This document shows positions 33,237-41,847 of a stretch of 64,000 bases of DNA, one piece after another; the stretch's first letter is position 1, and each line of letters opens with the position of its first letter. Source of the stretch: Alcaligenaceae bacterium (lineage in GTDB: Bacteria > Pseudomonadota > Gammaproteobacteria > Burkholderiales > Burkholderiaceae_B); contig JACCES010000007.1 of assembly GCA_013416455.1 (NCBI GenBank), positions 171,092-235,091 on the forward strand. The letters run 5' to 3'. The notes under the pieces were generated by a model that did not search any database, had not been told where the DNA came from, and saw nothing but the letters and a program-made list of their open reading frames with translations. The position numbers and the translations under genes were made by a program.

Positions 33237-33788
33237 ATGAAAATTACTGACGGTGAAAAACTCATACTTCTGATGTTGAGTGAAATTTACGATAAGCTGG
33301 GCATTGACGGTGAAATACAGCCTGACTTTATACGTTCTGCCATCTTCTCAAACAATACTTGGAGCATTCCATGGAAGTATGTCGGGATACCTTTTGAGGA
33401 ACAAAATACTCCAGAAATTGTTGGTGAGGTTCTGGATATCCTCGAGATGTGGAGCGTTATAGAAACAAGTTATGCACAGCTCTCACCAGAGCAACAAGGC
33501 TGGGTGGAGAAGGAGGCTGAGCCGTTTGGGGCCAATCCTAAATTTCCGGGGTTCGACGGAAATAATGAAACAGAGTATATGGGTACGGCATCATTTCTCG
33601 TTAACGAACTTGACCGATTTGAGGAATTTAAAGGTAGAAGTTTCAATTCCCATTTTCCGTCTATTGAGGCGTATCGTCGCATGCTGTCTGTGTTCGGGCC
33701 GATTTACCGAGATTCGGGGTTCGGCCAACTATCACCTCAAGACATAGTGGATATTCTTAAAGAAAGGGTGCACCCGAAAAATAGATAA
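33237..33788 (+). CDS. YfbU-domain protein
   Basis: 183 residues, AGAGG 7 nt before the ATG. The pattern matches E. coli YfbU from end to end: ITDGEKLILLMLSEIYDKL at the start, EVLDILEMWSVIETSY in the middle, then FPGFDGNNETEYMG, FLVNELDRFEEF and YRRMLSVFGPIYR. YfbU is a small all-helical protein of unclear function; some YfbU-domain proteins are reported in toxin-like or defence contexts. With the membrane protein upstream it forms a compact mobile pair. No enzyme motif is visible. Confidence 0.8.
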   Translation: MKITDGEKLILLMLSEIYDKLGIDGEIQPDFIRSAIFSNNTWSIPWKYVGIPFEEQNTPEIVGEVLDILEMWSVIETSYAQLSPEQQGWVEKEAEPFGANPKFPGFDGNNETEYMGTASFLVNELDRFEEFKGRSFNSHFPSIEAYRRMLSVFGPIYRDSGFGQLSPQDIVDILKERVHPKNR

Positions 33789-33800
33789 ATATATAAACGG

Positions 33801-34193
33801 CTACGGTTTTTGTTGTTGGGAGGACACTTTTTTTAGATACTCGGACTCCGTAATGCGGCGAGCTCGTAGGCTGTTAGAAACGATCTCATCATCCGCCTCC
33901 TTATATGCAATGCGTGTTGTGTCGCCAACGACCAAGATATTGTCTGTACTATCGAGAGTGGCTGGAACAGTATAGGAACGGTATCCAATTTTGCCGAGGT
34001 TGTTCCATGCGGTTTCTGTGAACAGGAACGTGTCACCGTTCCGCTCAATGTGGACCAGGGTCGGTGGGTAGCGACCGTTATCCGAGAACCAATGACCGAT
34101 AAATTTCTCGCCCTTTGGTTCCGTCTTGCATCCAGCCAGGATGCTCAGCAGGGCGGTGGCTCCGGTAGCGGCGATGAGATGTCTTCGATTCAT
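33801..34193 (-). CDS. Putative lipoprotein
   Basis: 130 residues with an N-terminal Arg pair (MNRRHLIAATGATALLSI) and lipobox LAGC (Cys22). The mature part has FIGHWFSDNGRYPPTLVHIERNGDTFLF-type beta-strand patterning, like small lipocalin-like or DUF-type lipoproteins. The strong stop-to-stop convergence with the YfbU gene (13 nt) leaves no room for a separate terminator. It may be an entry-exclusion-type surface lipoprotein, as such genes often sit within VirB clusters (for example Eex of pKM101); this is inference from position only. Confidence 0.6.
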   Translation of the reverse strand: MNRRHLIAATGATALLSILAGCKTEPKGEKFIGHWFSDNGRYPPTLVHIERNGDTFLFTETAWNNLGKIGYRSYTVPATLDSTDNILVVGDTTRIAYKEADDEIVSNSLRARRITESEYLKKVSSQQQKP

Positions 34194-34204
34194 TGGGTGT
34201 GTTC

Positions 34205-34396
34205 CTATGGTGGTCGGTTGTCAGTAAGCCCCTGGCTGCGTTTGTACGCTGCCCAGGCGTCGGCCACGCTGCAAGCGTGTCCGGCAGTTGTAAGCCAGCA
34301 GGCACGTTCGTCTTGTTTCAGATTGTTCCACCAAGCCATGCCTGCAATCTCATCGGCAGTGGGGTGGCATTGACGGTCTGGAAGGTTTACAGGCAC
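34205..34396 (-). CDS. Small conserved hypothetical protein
   Basis: 63 residues starting at a GTG that overlaps the 3' end of the upstream gene by 10 nt, implying coupled translation. Composition rich in Trp and Cys (AWWNNLKQDERACWLTTAG, then AADAWAAYKR-type helix). No signal peptide or membrane span. Function unknown; the tight overlap supports a real gene. Confidence 0.5.
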   Translation of the reverse strand: MPVNLPDRQCHPTADEIAGMAWWNNLKQDERACWLTTAGHACSVADAWAAYKRSQGLTDNRPP

Positions 34397-34932
34397 AGGT
34401 CTGGTCCATCCTGTTCATGCTGTGGCGCGAGCCTTAGCGGATGGTCGAAGCGGGCGCCGATGAGGTCGGCCACCCGCTGATAATCCTCCGGTGTGGGGCG
34501 CTGCCCATTCACTTCATGAACGTGCAGGCTGTAATACTTTTGCACACCTTGCTCAAAATAGGCACGATCCTGGCGCGGGTAGGTGGAGGAAAACCAGATA
34601 TCAGGACTCTGGCGCGGGTCGCTGCATGACGGTTCGGTCACGCCGTAATCCTGGCTGTGTCGTTCGAGGTCGTCAGCGTCCACCGTCACCCGGTCAAGCT
34701 CGATGTCACGGGTGTTGGTTTCCCCGGCTTCCAGGTTTTCATGCGTCCAGTGTTCGCTGTAGACCGAGATCAGGAAAGTGTCTTCCGGGGTGTCTGCGTC
34801 CGGGCCGTGCAGGCCCAACCGCGTGTAGAAATCCTGATCTTTGGCTGTCTGCAGATCATCAAGAGCCTGTGTCTGGCGCCGCTCTTCATCCAGCGCCTGC
34901 TGCTTCGCACGTTCGTTGGCGTTGTGTTTCAT
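34387..34932 (-). CDS. Conserved hypothetical protein downstream of virB4
   Basis: 181 residues, very acidic and charged, with AGGAATGCCCC before the ATG. It begins with a Lys/Glu/Gln-rich helix and contains DADTPEDTFLISVYSEHWTHEN and YFEQGVQKYYSLHVHEVNGQRP segments. No membrane span and no family I can name. It starts 9 nt after the virB4 stop and is followed by an overlapping small gene, so it belongs to the transfer operon. A regulatory or accessory role in conjugation is possible but unproven. Confidence 0.6.
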   Translation of the reverse strand: MKHNANERAKQQALDEERRQTQALDDLQTAKDQDFYTRLGLHGPDADTPEDTFLISVYSEHWTHENLEAGETNTRDIELDRVTVDADDLERHSQDYGVTEPSCSDPRQSPDIWFSSTYPRQDRAYFEQGVQKYYSLHVHEVNGQRPTPEDYQRVADLIGARFDHPLRLAPQHEQDGPDLCL

Positions 34933-34941
34933 GGGGCATTC

Positions 34942-37386
34942 CTATGACGTGGCCGGAACGATGCGGCCTTGGCGAACCGCATCCAGGTACACCGGCAGCC
35001 AGTGAGCAGGGTCAGGCACAGTCTGGGCGACTGCCTGTTCTGCAATCTCCGCCATGTCGGGGCTGCCGGAGAACACCAGCAGTTCGTCTTCGCAACCGGA
35101 TAAATCCAGCTGGGCGACGGTGACGCTGGAGCCTTGCTTGACCAGAAACTTGCGGCTGGCCTCGCCCAGTGTTTTCAAAAGCTCGAACTCGGCCACGGTC
35201 AGGCCGAATCCTTCGATGTAGTCGCGGGCTTTGGCCCTGGGGTTGGGCAGCAGAATCAGCGTGGCGGTCTGCTGAACCAGTGAGGGACCGACCGGGTTTT
35301 CGGTGATAGCGCCCGGTTCCTGGGTAGCGAAGGCCAGCACGCCGTTTTTCTTGCGTATGGTGCGGCTGGCGTTCTGCATGTCATCCTGGAAATGCTTGTC
35401 CTTGAGCGGATGCTGGCATTCGTCGTACAGGTTGATGATGCGCCGGCCATCATGCAGGGCGTCGATGCGGTGCTTCAAATACATGGTGGCAGCGCCTCGT
35501 ACCGCGTCATCGTCCAGCAGTTCGGTGAGGTCAAAGCCAAAGATGGCGGGCTTGCCGTCATCCGTTGCCAGGCTCAGCTGATCTGCCGGGTTGTCGAACA
35601 CCCAGCCGTATTCACCGCCCCGGCACCAGGGTGCCAGGCGTGCATGAATGGTGCTCGTGCTGTCATCGTCGCTGTAGGGGTTCGGTAACAGGGTGTTCAG
35701 GGTGGACAGCGTGCGAGCTTCGCGGTCGATCAGCGTAGTCAGCTGCTGCACGGCCTGGGTGATGTCGGCATGTTGCCGGGTGGTGACCGCCTCGCCCCGG
35801 CGTTCAGCCAGGAAAACAACCAGCCGCACCATGAAGGCCACGTTTCCTTTTGTGGGTTCCATCTGAAACGGATTCCAGCCGGTCGCTTCGCCCAGGCGGA
35901 TGTTGAAGTACCGCCCGCCCAGCGCCATGATGAGCACCTGCATCCCTTGGTCTTTATCCCACACCACACACGTTGCGCCGAATTTCTGCGCCTGGGTGAG
36001 CAGCATGCCCTGCAGCACGGTTTTGCCCGTGCCAGTCATACCGATAATCATGGTGTTGCCCGGGCGTCGCTTGCCGGTTTCGTCCAGGTCTTCCACTGAG
36101 GCATGGAAGTTGAAGAAGAACGGGCTGCCGGTCTGCGTTTTGAGCATGGTGACGGCTGGCCCCCAGGGGTTGCCTGCGGGCTTGCCCGTCAGCTGGTTAT
36201 GCAGACTGGAGAAACACAGGAAGTTAAGCGACGTGACTGGCACCGGACGCGGACGCCAGTGCCAGTTGCCGGGCAGTTGCGCCCAGAAGCCCGCTTCCAG
36301 AGCTTTTTCTAATGGCCTGAAGCCAATGGCTTCTTCAGCCAGGGCGGTGGCGGTATGAGCCAGTGCCTGGCGCACGCCTTCCGCCGTGTCGCCATAAATG
36401 AGCAGGGTGGCGTGGTGGTCGCCCAGGCCAAGGCGGCCGGAAGTGAGGTCATCCATGGCCTGTGTCAGCTGGGCCACCTGGCTGCCGGCGTCGTCGCCGG
36501 AATCCACCAGCAGCTTTTGATGGCGCTTCACCAGTTTCTTTGAGGCGGCTCCCGTGTGGCTGCCCCATGACTGGGTCAGTACAAACTCATGCGGCAGACC
36601 CAGCAGCCGATCGAGATGGCCGGGTTTGCTGGTTTCCGGGTAATCGCGCAGTTCCATCATGCCGAAGATGCGCGAGTCGGCCACGGTACGCAGCTCGCCA
36701 AGCTCACCATGTTTGCCGAAGATGGGCCTGGCATAGGGCAGGGTGTCGCGCAGCCGTTCCCGCGAAACCGGTACAGGCCGTTGTCGCCCTGAAAGCAGGA
36801 AACCCAGGAACTCAGCGGTTTCACTGAAGGCAAAGCCATTGCGATCCACAATCCCCAGCGTCTGCGGGTCGTAGCGGTACAGACCAGCCTTGAGCGTGCG
36901 CAGAATGTCGTTCAGGCGAGCGATGGATTCCGTTTGCCAGTGCATGATGCGCTGGCTGTCGGCCTTTTCCAAGCTGGCGAAGGTGCCAAGTATCGGATCC
37001 TCGACCGGGTGAACCAGCACCGACAGGTATAGGTCATTCATCATCAGGCCGCTTGCGTCGAAGGTGGCGCGATAGGCTGCGTCGAACCGGGAGGCGAAGG
37101 GTTGGCTGAAGTCGCTTTGCGGGTATTCGGTGACACGGCGGCGGATGATGTGGGAATAGAAGCCGACCGACCCCATGGGCAGGCCGCGCAGCACGTTATG
37201 CAGGGCTTCAATCCATTCCTTCAGTTCCTCCTGTGCGTAGGCGTCAGGGGCACGCCCTGCCACCTTGATGACGGCCAGGTACTCGTGGTTGTCGCAGGCG
37301 ATGATCTGGTCCGTGACATGGTGGGAATAGGGCAGATAGCGCGAAACCCGCCGTTCATCCACGGCGAGTGTGGCGGCAGCAGTCAT
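34942..37386 (-). CDS. virB4: VirB4 secretion ATPase
   Basis: 814 residues from ATG 37386, behind AAAGGACGCACC; a frame to 37518 overlaps virB3 and is rejected. N-terminal VirB4/CagE domain with SYLPYSHHV-type start, then Walker A GMTGTGKT in the middle and INLYDECQHPLKD as Walker B. The C-terminal part has the conserved LAFATQEPGA segment. Energises pilus assembly and DNA transfer at the inner membrane. It is separated from virB5 by the cargo and small genes, unlike the usual virB4-virB5 adjacency. Confidence 0.93.
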   Translation of the reverse strand: MTAAATLAVDERRVSRYLPYSHHVTDQIIACDNHEYLAVIKVAGRAPDAYAQEELKEWIEALHNVLRGLPMGSVGFYSHIIRRRVTEYPQSDFSQPFASRFDAAYRATFDASGLMMNDLYLSVLVHPVEDPILGTFASLEKADSQRIMHWQTESIARLNDILRTLKAGLYRYDPQTLGIVDRNGFAFSETAEFLGFLLSGRQRPVPVSRERLRDTLPYARPIFGKHGELGELRTVADSRIFGMMELRDYPETSKPGHLDRLLGLPHEFVLTQSWGSHTGAASKKLVKRHQKLLVDSGDDAGSQVAQLTQAMDDLTSGRLGLGDHHATLLIYGDTAEGVRQALAHTATALAEEAIGFRPLEKALEAGFWAQLPGNWHWRPRPVPVTSLNFLCFSSLHNQLTGKPAGNPWGPAVTMLKTQTGSPFFFNFHASVEDLDETGKRRPGNTMIIGMTGTGKTVLQGMLLTQAQKFGATCVVWDKDQGMQVLIMALGGRYFNIRLGEATGWNPFQMEPTKGNVAFMVRLVVFLAERRGEAVTTRQHADITQAVQQLTTLIDREARTLSTLNTLLPNPYSDDDSTSTIHARLAPWCRGGEYGWVFDNPADQLSLATDDGKPAIFGFDLTELLDDDAVRGAATMYLKHRIDALHDGRRIINLYDECQHPLKDKHFQDDMQNASRTIRKKNGVLAFATQEPGAITENPVGPSLVQQTATLILLPNPRAKARDYIEGFGLTVAEFELLKTLGEASRKFLVKQGSSVTVAQLDLSGCEDELLVFSGSPDMAEIAEQAVAQTVPDPAHWLPVYLDAVRQGRIVPATS

Positions 37387-37396
37387 GGTGCGTCCT

Positions 37397-37717
37397 TTAT
37401 CGAATGAGTGCGCGCCAGGGGCGGCGTCGGTGGTAGCCGTGCAGGGCGTAGCTGGAACCATTCCAGAAGCGCTGATTACGGTTGCGTTTTCGGGTCTTGA
37501 ACTCAAGCCAGAGCACATCCAGGGCTTTGTCGTCGTCGCGGGTGAGGATGGCCAGGGTAGGCATGACCACGAACAAGAGTCCCCACCAGACCAGGCCCGC
37601 CGTCATGGCAATCACTGCGACAACGGCGAAGGCACCCAGAAGCAGCCGTGTGGGAACGCCCATGAAGGTGGCCTTGCGGCCCAGCCCCTTGAAGACGGGG
37701 TAGGTGTGATCGTTCAT
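37397..37717 (-). CDS. virB3: VirB3 inner-membrane protein
   Basis: 106 residues with the family start YPVFKGLGRKATFMGVP and one hydrophobic stretch of two segments (about 25-60). It lies 3 nt after the virB2 stop and 10 nt before virB4, the conserved virB2-virB3-virB4 order. VirB3 works with VirB4 in pilus biogenesis. Confidence 0.9.
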   Translation of the reverse strand: MNDHTYPVFKGLGRKATFMGVPTRLLLGAFAVVAVIAMTAGLVWWGLLFVVMPTLAILTRDDDKALDVLWLEFKTRKRNRNQRFWNGSSYALHGYHRRRPWRALIR

Positions 37718-37720
37718 GGC

Positions 37721-38041
37721 TTATTTCCAGAGCAGTACAACCAGTTCAGCGGCTGACCCGGCCAGCAGCACGCCGATACCCCAGCGGATGGCGTCGTCCT
37801 TGCGCATGACCTCTGCGGAATACAGCACAAAAATGATGATGCCGATGATGATGGCGGCAATCGGCAGGATGACATCGAGGTTGTCGCGCAGGGTCTGCAA
37901 CGTGGTTTGCGCCCTGGAAAGCCCGCCGATGGATTGGGCCGATGCAACCTGAGTGATGCTGAACAGCAGCAGGGCTGTCATCCATTTGTTGAGACTGTGC
38001 AGGCGCTGCGTAGCGTTTCTGATGCGGTTCAGTAGTGACAT
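37721..38041 (-). CDS. virB2: VirB2/TrbC pilin
   Basis: 106 residues: long signal sequence (about 1-36, ending ASA), then two hydrophobic segments (about 58-78 and 86-104) joined by a short MRKDDAIR loop, the signature of VirB2 pilin. Forms the conjugative pilus shaft. GGAG precedes the ATG with normal spacing. Confidence 0.9.
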   Translation of the reverse strand: MSLLNRIRNATQRLHSLNKWMTALLLFSITQVASAQSIGGLSRAQTTLQTLRDNLDVILPIAAIIIGIIIFVLYSAEVMRKDDAIRWGIGVLLAGSAAELVVLLWK

Positions 38042-38121
38042 GGAAAGACTCCTGCCCCGGACGCCGGGCGGCGCTGGGGTGATGGTGATAAGGGAAACGG
38101 GTGGCCTGCGGTGGGCCGTGG

Positions 38122-38784
38122 TCAGGCGTCGGAGTGCTGGCCGGGTTGAGGGTCGGGCGTCTGAGCAAAACCGTCATTCGCCGGGTTGGAGGTGAAACCG
38201 TCGGGTGTGCCGGGAGGCGCTTCAGGCTGCGGTTTCTGTTTGGGGTTCTCTGGTGGCTGGGCCGGTGTGCCAGCCGCTGCTGGGGATGTTGTGTCGTCGG
38301 CCAGCGGCACCAGGGCAGGCACCTTGATGCCTGCCTGGGTCAGTACCTTCCCCACATAGCCGTTGGTAAAGCCCCGCCTGAAATTGCCGGTGTTGTAGCA
38401 GGACAGCGCGGCGCGCAGCGCCTGTTGCGGGTCATTGTGCGTGGGTAAGGCTCGGGTATAGCACTCAGCCAACACGGTCTGGGCTGCCGTCAGATTGCGG
38501 CAGGGGTCAAACACGGTCGTGGCATCCAGCTTCAGCCATGCCCAGTTGCGCACATTGATCTGGCCCAGCCCGGCATCGAAGTCGATACCCTGGTCAATCA
38601 GCCTCTGCGCAGCTGCCGTGGCTTCCTCCAGGCTGCGGGGTTGACGCTTCAGTTGGTGGCCCTTGCGATTGACGCCGATGGCGTACTGTTGCGCCCTGGA
38701 TTCATGCTTGACCACGGCATGTAATGTGACCGGGTGAATATCGGGAGCGCAGGCCACGGCCAGGGCGGCGAGTTCTGTAAGCAT
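38122..38784 (-). CDS. virB1: VirB1 lytic transglycosylase
   Basis: 220 residues. Catalytic Glu lies in AVVKHESRAQQYAIGVN, followed by GLGQINVRNW and ALSCYNTGNF, the SLT-domain signature of VirB1. The Pro/Gln-rich C-terminal tail may be cleaved as in VirB1*. No classic signal peptide, but the N-terminus is mildly hydrophobic. Opens the peptidoglycan for channel assembly. Confidence 0.9.
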   Translation of the reverse strand: MLTELAALAVACAPDIHPVTLHAVVKHESRAQQYAIGVNRKGHQLKRQPRSLEEATAAAQRLIDQGIDFDAGLGQINVRNWAWLKLDATTVFDPCRNLTAAQTVLAECYTRALPTHNDPQQALRAALSCYNTGNFRRGFTNGYVGKVLTQAGIKVPALVPLADDTTSPAAAGTPAQPPENPKQKPQPEAPPGTPDGFTSNPANDGFAQTPDPQPGQHSDA

Positions 38785-38794
38785 GGCGGCGTCC

Positions 38795-39466
38795 TCAGTT
38801 GTCGCTGCGGTGCCTGGGGTCGGTCAGAGAGAAGTTCCAGCCGTTGGCCCACTGCCCAGTGTGTTCCGCTTCCCACTTGGCCTGAGCCGCTTCGTAATCT
38901 TCGGACTTGATCCAGTAGCCGCCCACGGCCGGCCTTCCCACGTACCGGACAGACAGTTCATAGGTCCAGGCGTGATCGTTGTAGACCACACAATAGGCGG
39001 GGAGCTGTGTGAGCGTGACCGTGCGAAGCGGATGCACTTCGTATACGGGTTCTGCGCTGTCGCCACCGTAGCTGTAGCCGCGTTTGCGCCATTTGTAGGC
39101 TGTTCCGGCATATTTACTGTTCAGAAAGTCTGCATCACATTTGCCTGCACCTTGAGAAATGGCGTCGATACGCTGCGCCATACCCTCTTCGCCAGAAGCC
39201 GGGCATTCAGACAAGAAAGCCCGTCTGGCTGCGACCGTCGCAGACCAGTCCAGGCCGCGTTTGTTGTAAACCTTGATATCGAAATAATGATCAAGTGAAG
39301 GGCTGCATTCGCCAGGGCGCAGGCTGGATGACAGGCATAGCGTCGCTTCGCAGGCCAGGCGGGGAATGCCTGTCAGCAGCTCAATGGTGCCGTTTGCATG
39401 GGCAGCAGGAGCCAGGGCGCAGGCAAGGGCCAGCGCCCCAGCCCGCAGGGCGGGAAGAGTGTGCAT
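38795..39466 (-). CDS. TrbM/KikA-family conjugal transfer protein
   Basis: 223 residues with a signal peptide (about 1-24, ending AHA). Directly after it comes a Cys-containing segment ACEATLCLSSSLRPGECSPSL characteristic (in its first half) of TrbM and KikA proteins. The rest has several Trp/Tyr motifs. TrbM-type proteins are periplasmic transfer factors whose precise role is unclear. GGAG precedes the ATG; the gene overlaps none and sits before virB1. Confidence 0.75.
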   Translation of the reverse strand: MHTLPALRAGALALACALAPAAHANGTIELLTGIPRLACEATLCLSSSLRPGECSPSLDHYFDIKVYNKRGLDWSATVAARRAFLSECPASGEEGMAQRIDAISQGAGKCDADFLNSKYAGTAYKWRKRGYSYGGDSAEPVYEVHPLRTVTLTQLPAYCVVYNDHAWTYELSVRYVGRPAVGGYWIKSEDYEAAQAKWEAEHTGQWANGWNFSLTDPRHRSDN

Positions 39467-39517
39467 GAGGAAGTCTCCGGGAGAGGGGTAGAGCGTGCGG
39501 CCTGTCGGCCTGGAGAA

Positions 39518-39808
39518 TCAGCGCTGCTGCAGCGTCTGTTGTGCGATGGCGAGATGTTCGGGCTTGGCCATGGCCCGCAGCAGATGGGCGCTTTCGATGG
39601 CGGCCAGGCGGGTATCGCGCAGTTGGCCCAGATCAGCCACGACTTTGCGCAGCAGCGTCAGTTCTTCCTGCAGCGTATCGTCGGCGGAAAGCCGCCGCCT
39701 TACATAGTTAGAGAGGGACAGCCCAGACAAGGCGGCTGCTTCGCCCAGGCGTGCAGCATGAGACGGGGTCACCCGAATACGGATGACCTCGGAAAGAGGT
39801 TCGTTCAT
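39518..39808 (-). CDS. Ribbon-helix-helix regulator / relaxosome-type protein
   Basis: 96 residues from ATG 39808 with AGGA upstream; a frame to 39841 lacks support. The N-terminus SEVIRIRVTPSHAARLGEAA followed by GLSLSNYVRRRLS is an RHH DNA-binding fold as in MobC, TraY and TrwA-type proteins. The C-terminal part is helical. Being the first gene of the transfer cluster it may regulate it, or it may act at oriT. Confidence 0.65.
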   Translation of the reverse strand: MNEPLSEVIRIRVTPSHAARLGEAAALSGLSLSNYVRRRLSADDTLQEELTLLRKVVADLGQLRDTRLAAIESAHLLRAMAKPEHLAIAQQTLQQR

Positions 39809-39867
39809 GGAGATATCCTGTTTGAGGTGAGCTACCGCCAAAAGTCCGCCGCTGCTTCTATTCGCGT

Positions 39868-41181
39868 TCAGGTGCCAAATCGCAGCTTTGATTTGGGCCG
39901 TTCGCGTATGAACTGCAGGACTTTGCTGTCCGGCTGGGGCAGCTTGCCAGCTTCCAGTTCATCCAGAAAGTCGGCCCATTGCTGGACCATGTTTTTCCGC
40001 TGAGCGATGAATTCTGCGCGGTCGTAACTGCTGCCGAGTTCTTCATCGGACGTATGCGCCAAGTGGCGCTCGATGACATCCGGGTCCCAGCCCAGATGTT
40101 CTCGAATCATGGTGCGAGCCGTTGCACGGAAACCATGACCAGTGATCTGCTCCTTGGTGTCGTAACCCATAGTACGCAGGGCGACGTTGATGGTGTTTTC
40201 GCTGATATACCGGCTGGTTTCCGAGCGGCGTGACATGCTGCGGAAGACTGGGCCGGTTGGACCAGTGAGAGAATGCAGTTCCCGAAGAATCTCCAATGCC
40301 TGGCGTGGCAGGGGGACGATGTGTGCCGGTGTGCGGCTATCGCGTTTCTGCCATTCGCGCATCTTCATCTTTTCAGGTGGGCAGCGCCAGAGTTCAACCT
40401 CTAAATTGATGTCTTCCCAATCTGCAAAGCGGATTTGACCAGGCCGCTGAAACAGCATGGGTGCTAACCGCAGCGCGCAGCACGTGATGAAGTTGCCGTG
40501 GTAGTTGCGGATATCACGCATGAGCTGGCCGAGCTGCGCTGGATCAGTGATAGCCGCGTAATGGCGGCCACGGGGCGAAGGCAGCCCGCCCGTGTACCTG
40601 TTTACGAAGTTCTTTGTCGGTTCCAATGTGCCAAGGTCCACGGCGTACTGATAAATGTGCTGAATGACCTCACGTATCCGCTGAGCAGTTTCAAGGTTGC
40701 CGCGCTCTTTAGGGCGGTGCAGGCATAACACAATTTCCGTAGGCAGAATCGTGTCGATGGGCTTGTCTCCCACCCAAGGGAATACATGAAGTTCCAGGTG
40801 CCGGATGATTCTGTGCGAGTACGCATCAGACCAATGTCTGTCTTTGGTAGCGCTCTTGTGCCACGCACGTGCCATGAGTTCGAAAGTTTGAAGGCGGGCG
40901 GTCCGTGCCAGTTCTTCCTCGCGGTCACGAACGTTCTTGGGGTCCTGACCGTTGGCACGCAGGCTGTTTGCCTCGTTTGCCTTGATCCGAGCTTGGGCCA
41001 GCGTGACGCCCGGATACGGCCCCATGCCGAGCTTCACAGGTTTGCCGTGTCTCATGTACCGATAGATCCATGCCTTGCCTGTCGCTCGAACGCGCAGGTA
41101 AAGGTTGTCGCCGTCGTTCAGCAGATATTCTTTTGGGCCGGGCTTGGCCGCTCTGATCTGAGTCTCGCTCAGTAAGCCCAT
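39868..41181 (-). CDS. int: P4-type tyrosine integrase 1
   Basis: 437 residues: N-terminal DUF4102 arm-binding domain (MGLLSETQIRAAKPGPKEYLL start), core-binding helices, then the catalytic domain. Candidate catalytic residues include Arg in RPGQIRFADW, HGFRATART, HLAH and Tyr in GSSYDRAEF. P4-type integrases insert elements at tRNA 3' ends. A degenerate copy of the tRNA-Phe end lies 171 bp upstream. A second integrase of the same type is 3 kb to the right, with a similar upstream region. Confidence 0.93.
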   Translation of the reverse strand: MGLLSETQIRAAKPGPKEYLLNDGDNLYLRVRATGKAWIYRYMRHGKPVKLGMGPYPGVTLAQARIKANEANSLRANGQDPKNVRDREEELARTARLQTFELMARAWHKSATKDRHWSDAYSHRIIRHLELHVFPWVGDKPIDTILPTEIVLCLHRPKERGNLETAQRIREVIQHIYQYAVDLGTLEPTKNFVNRYTGGLPSPRGRHYAAITDPAQLGQLMRDIRNYHGNFITCCALRLAPMLFQRPGQIRFADWEDINLEVELWRCPPEKMKMREWQKRDSRTPAHIVPLPRQALEILRELHSLTGPTGPVFRSMSRRSETSRYISENTINVALRTMGYDTKEQITGHGFRATARTMIREHLGWDPDVIERHLAHTSDEELGSSYDRAEFIAQRKNMVQQWADFLDELEAGKLPQPDSKVLQFIRERPKSKLRFGT

Positions 41182-41351
41182 GACTTGTACCCCCGGAGGC
41201 CGTTAATGACGAAACCATTGTGGGGTACAAACTGGGGTACAGACAAACTCGGGATGTAGCGGCGCGCAGTGAGACGTCCTGGGCAGCGAATTGCGCCTAA
41301 GACATTGATTTTTTGAAGATTTGGGAGGTTTTGAAGCGTGCTGGAACAGCA

Positions 41352-41376
41352 GAATGGTGGCTGGGGCACGATCGAA
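41352..41376. other. Degenerate attachment-site remnant (tRNA-Phe 3' end)
   Basis: 25 bp matching 45620-45645 of the tRNA-Phe end at about 22 positions: GAATGGTGG, CTGGGGC and ATCGAA are shared. The integrase upstream regions on both sides also share GGGGTAC/GGGGAAC pairs and CGGGAT..AGCGG..GTGAGAC. It suggests an old att junction between two stacked elements. The 41182-41515 stretch otherwise shows no gene. Confidence 0.6.
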
Positions 41377-41515
41377 AAATGATCGTAAGCCAGCATGAAC
41401 ATTGAACCTTTTGAAAAGTGATGAAGTTCGAGGGAACAGTTTAGGTAATAGCCCCCATAGATGCAAACATTGAGCCTGTAGTGCATAGGCGTCAGCCACT
41501 GGAGCATATCTTGAA

Positions 41516-41538
41516 TTGTACTCCATTTGGAAGTACAA
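41516..41538. promoter_or_regulatory. Dyad operator of the DUF1778-GNAT module
   Basis: TTGTACT (41516-41522) and AGTACAA (41532-41538) form a perfect 7-bp inverted repeat with a 9-nt centre, 27 bp before the antitoxin ATG. Fits autorepression by an RHH antitoxin. Confidence 0.65.
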
Positions 41539-41565
41539 TATTCTGTCTGTTCCGAGAGGTTTGTC

Positions 41566-41847
41566 ATGTCCAGCATAGTAGAAGCAAAAGATGAGCGGCT
41601 TCAGGTGCGCCTGAACGCTGAGGCCAAGGCCGTGCTTCAACGCGCGGCGAACTACCGTCATAAGACGGTGAGTCAGTTCGTGCTGACGACGGCTTTGGCC
41701 GAAGCCGAAAAGGTCATTCGCGAGAACGAAGCCGTTGCGCTGTCAGCGGCGGACTGGAAGGTGTTTTATGACGCTTTGAGCAGTCCCCCCGCACCCAATG
41801 CCGCGTTGCGTAAAGCGTTTGCCAAGTATCAAAAGTCGACTGGATGA
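41566..41847 (+). CDS. DUF1778 (RHH) antitoxin
   Basis: 93 residues from ATG 41566 with GAGAGG upstream; a frame to 41527 lacks support. N-terminal RHH: RLQVRLNAEAKAVLQRAANYRHKTVSQFVLTTAL; the C-terminal helix (AADWKVFYDALSSPPAPNAALRKAF) neutralises GNAT toxins in the AtaR/TacA/KacA family. It overlaps the toxin start (ATGA). A dyad operator lies upstream. Confidence 0.88.
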   Translation: MSSIVEAKDERLQVRLNAEAKAVLQRAANYRHKTVSQFVLTTALAEAEKVIRENEAVALSAADWKVFYDALSSPPAPNAALRKAFAKYQKSTG

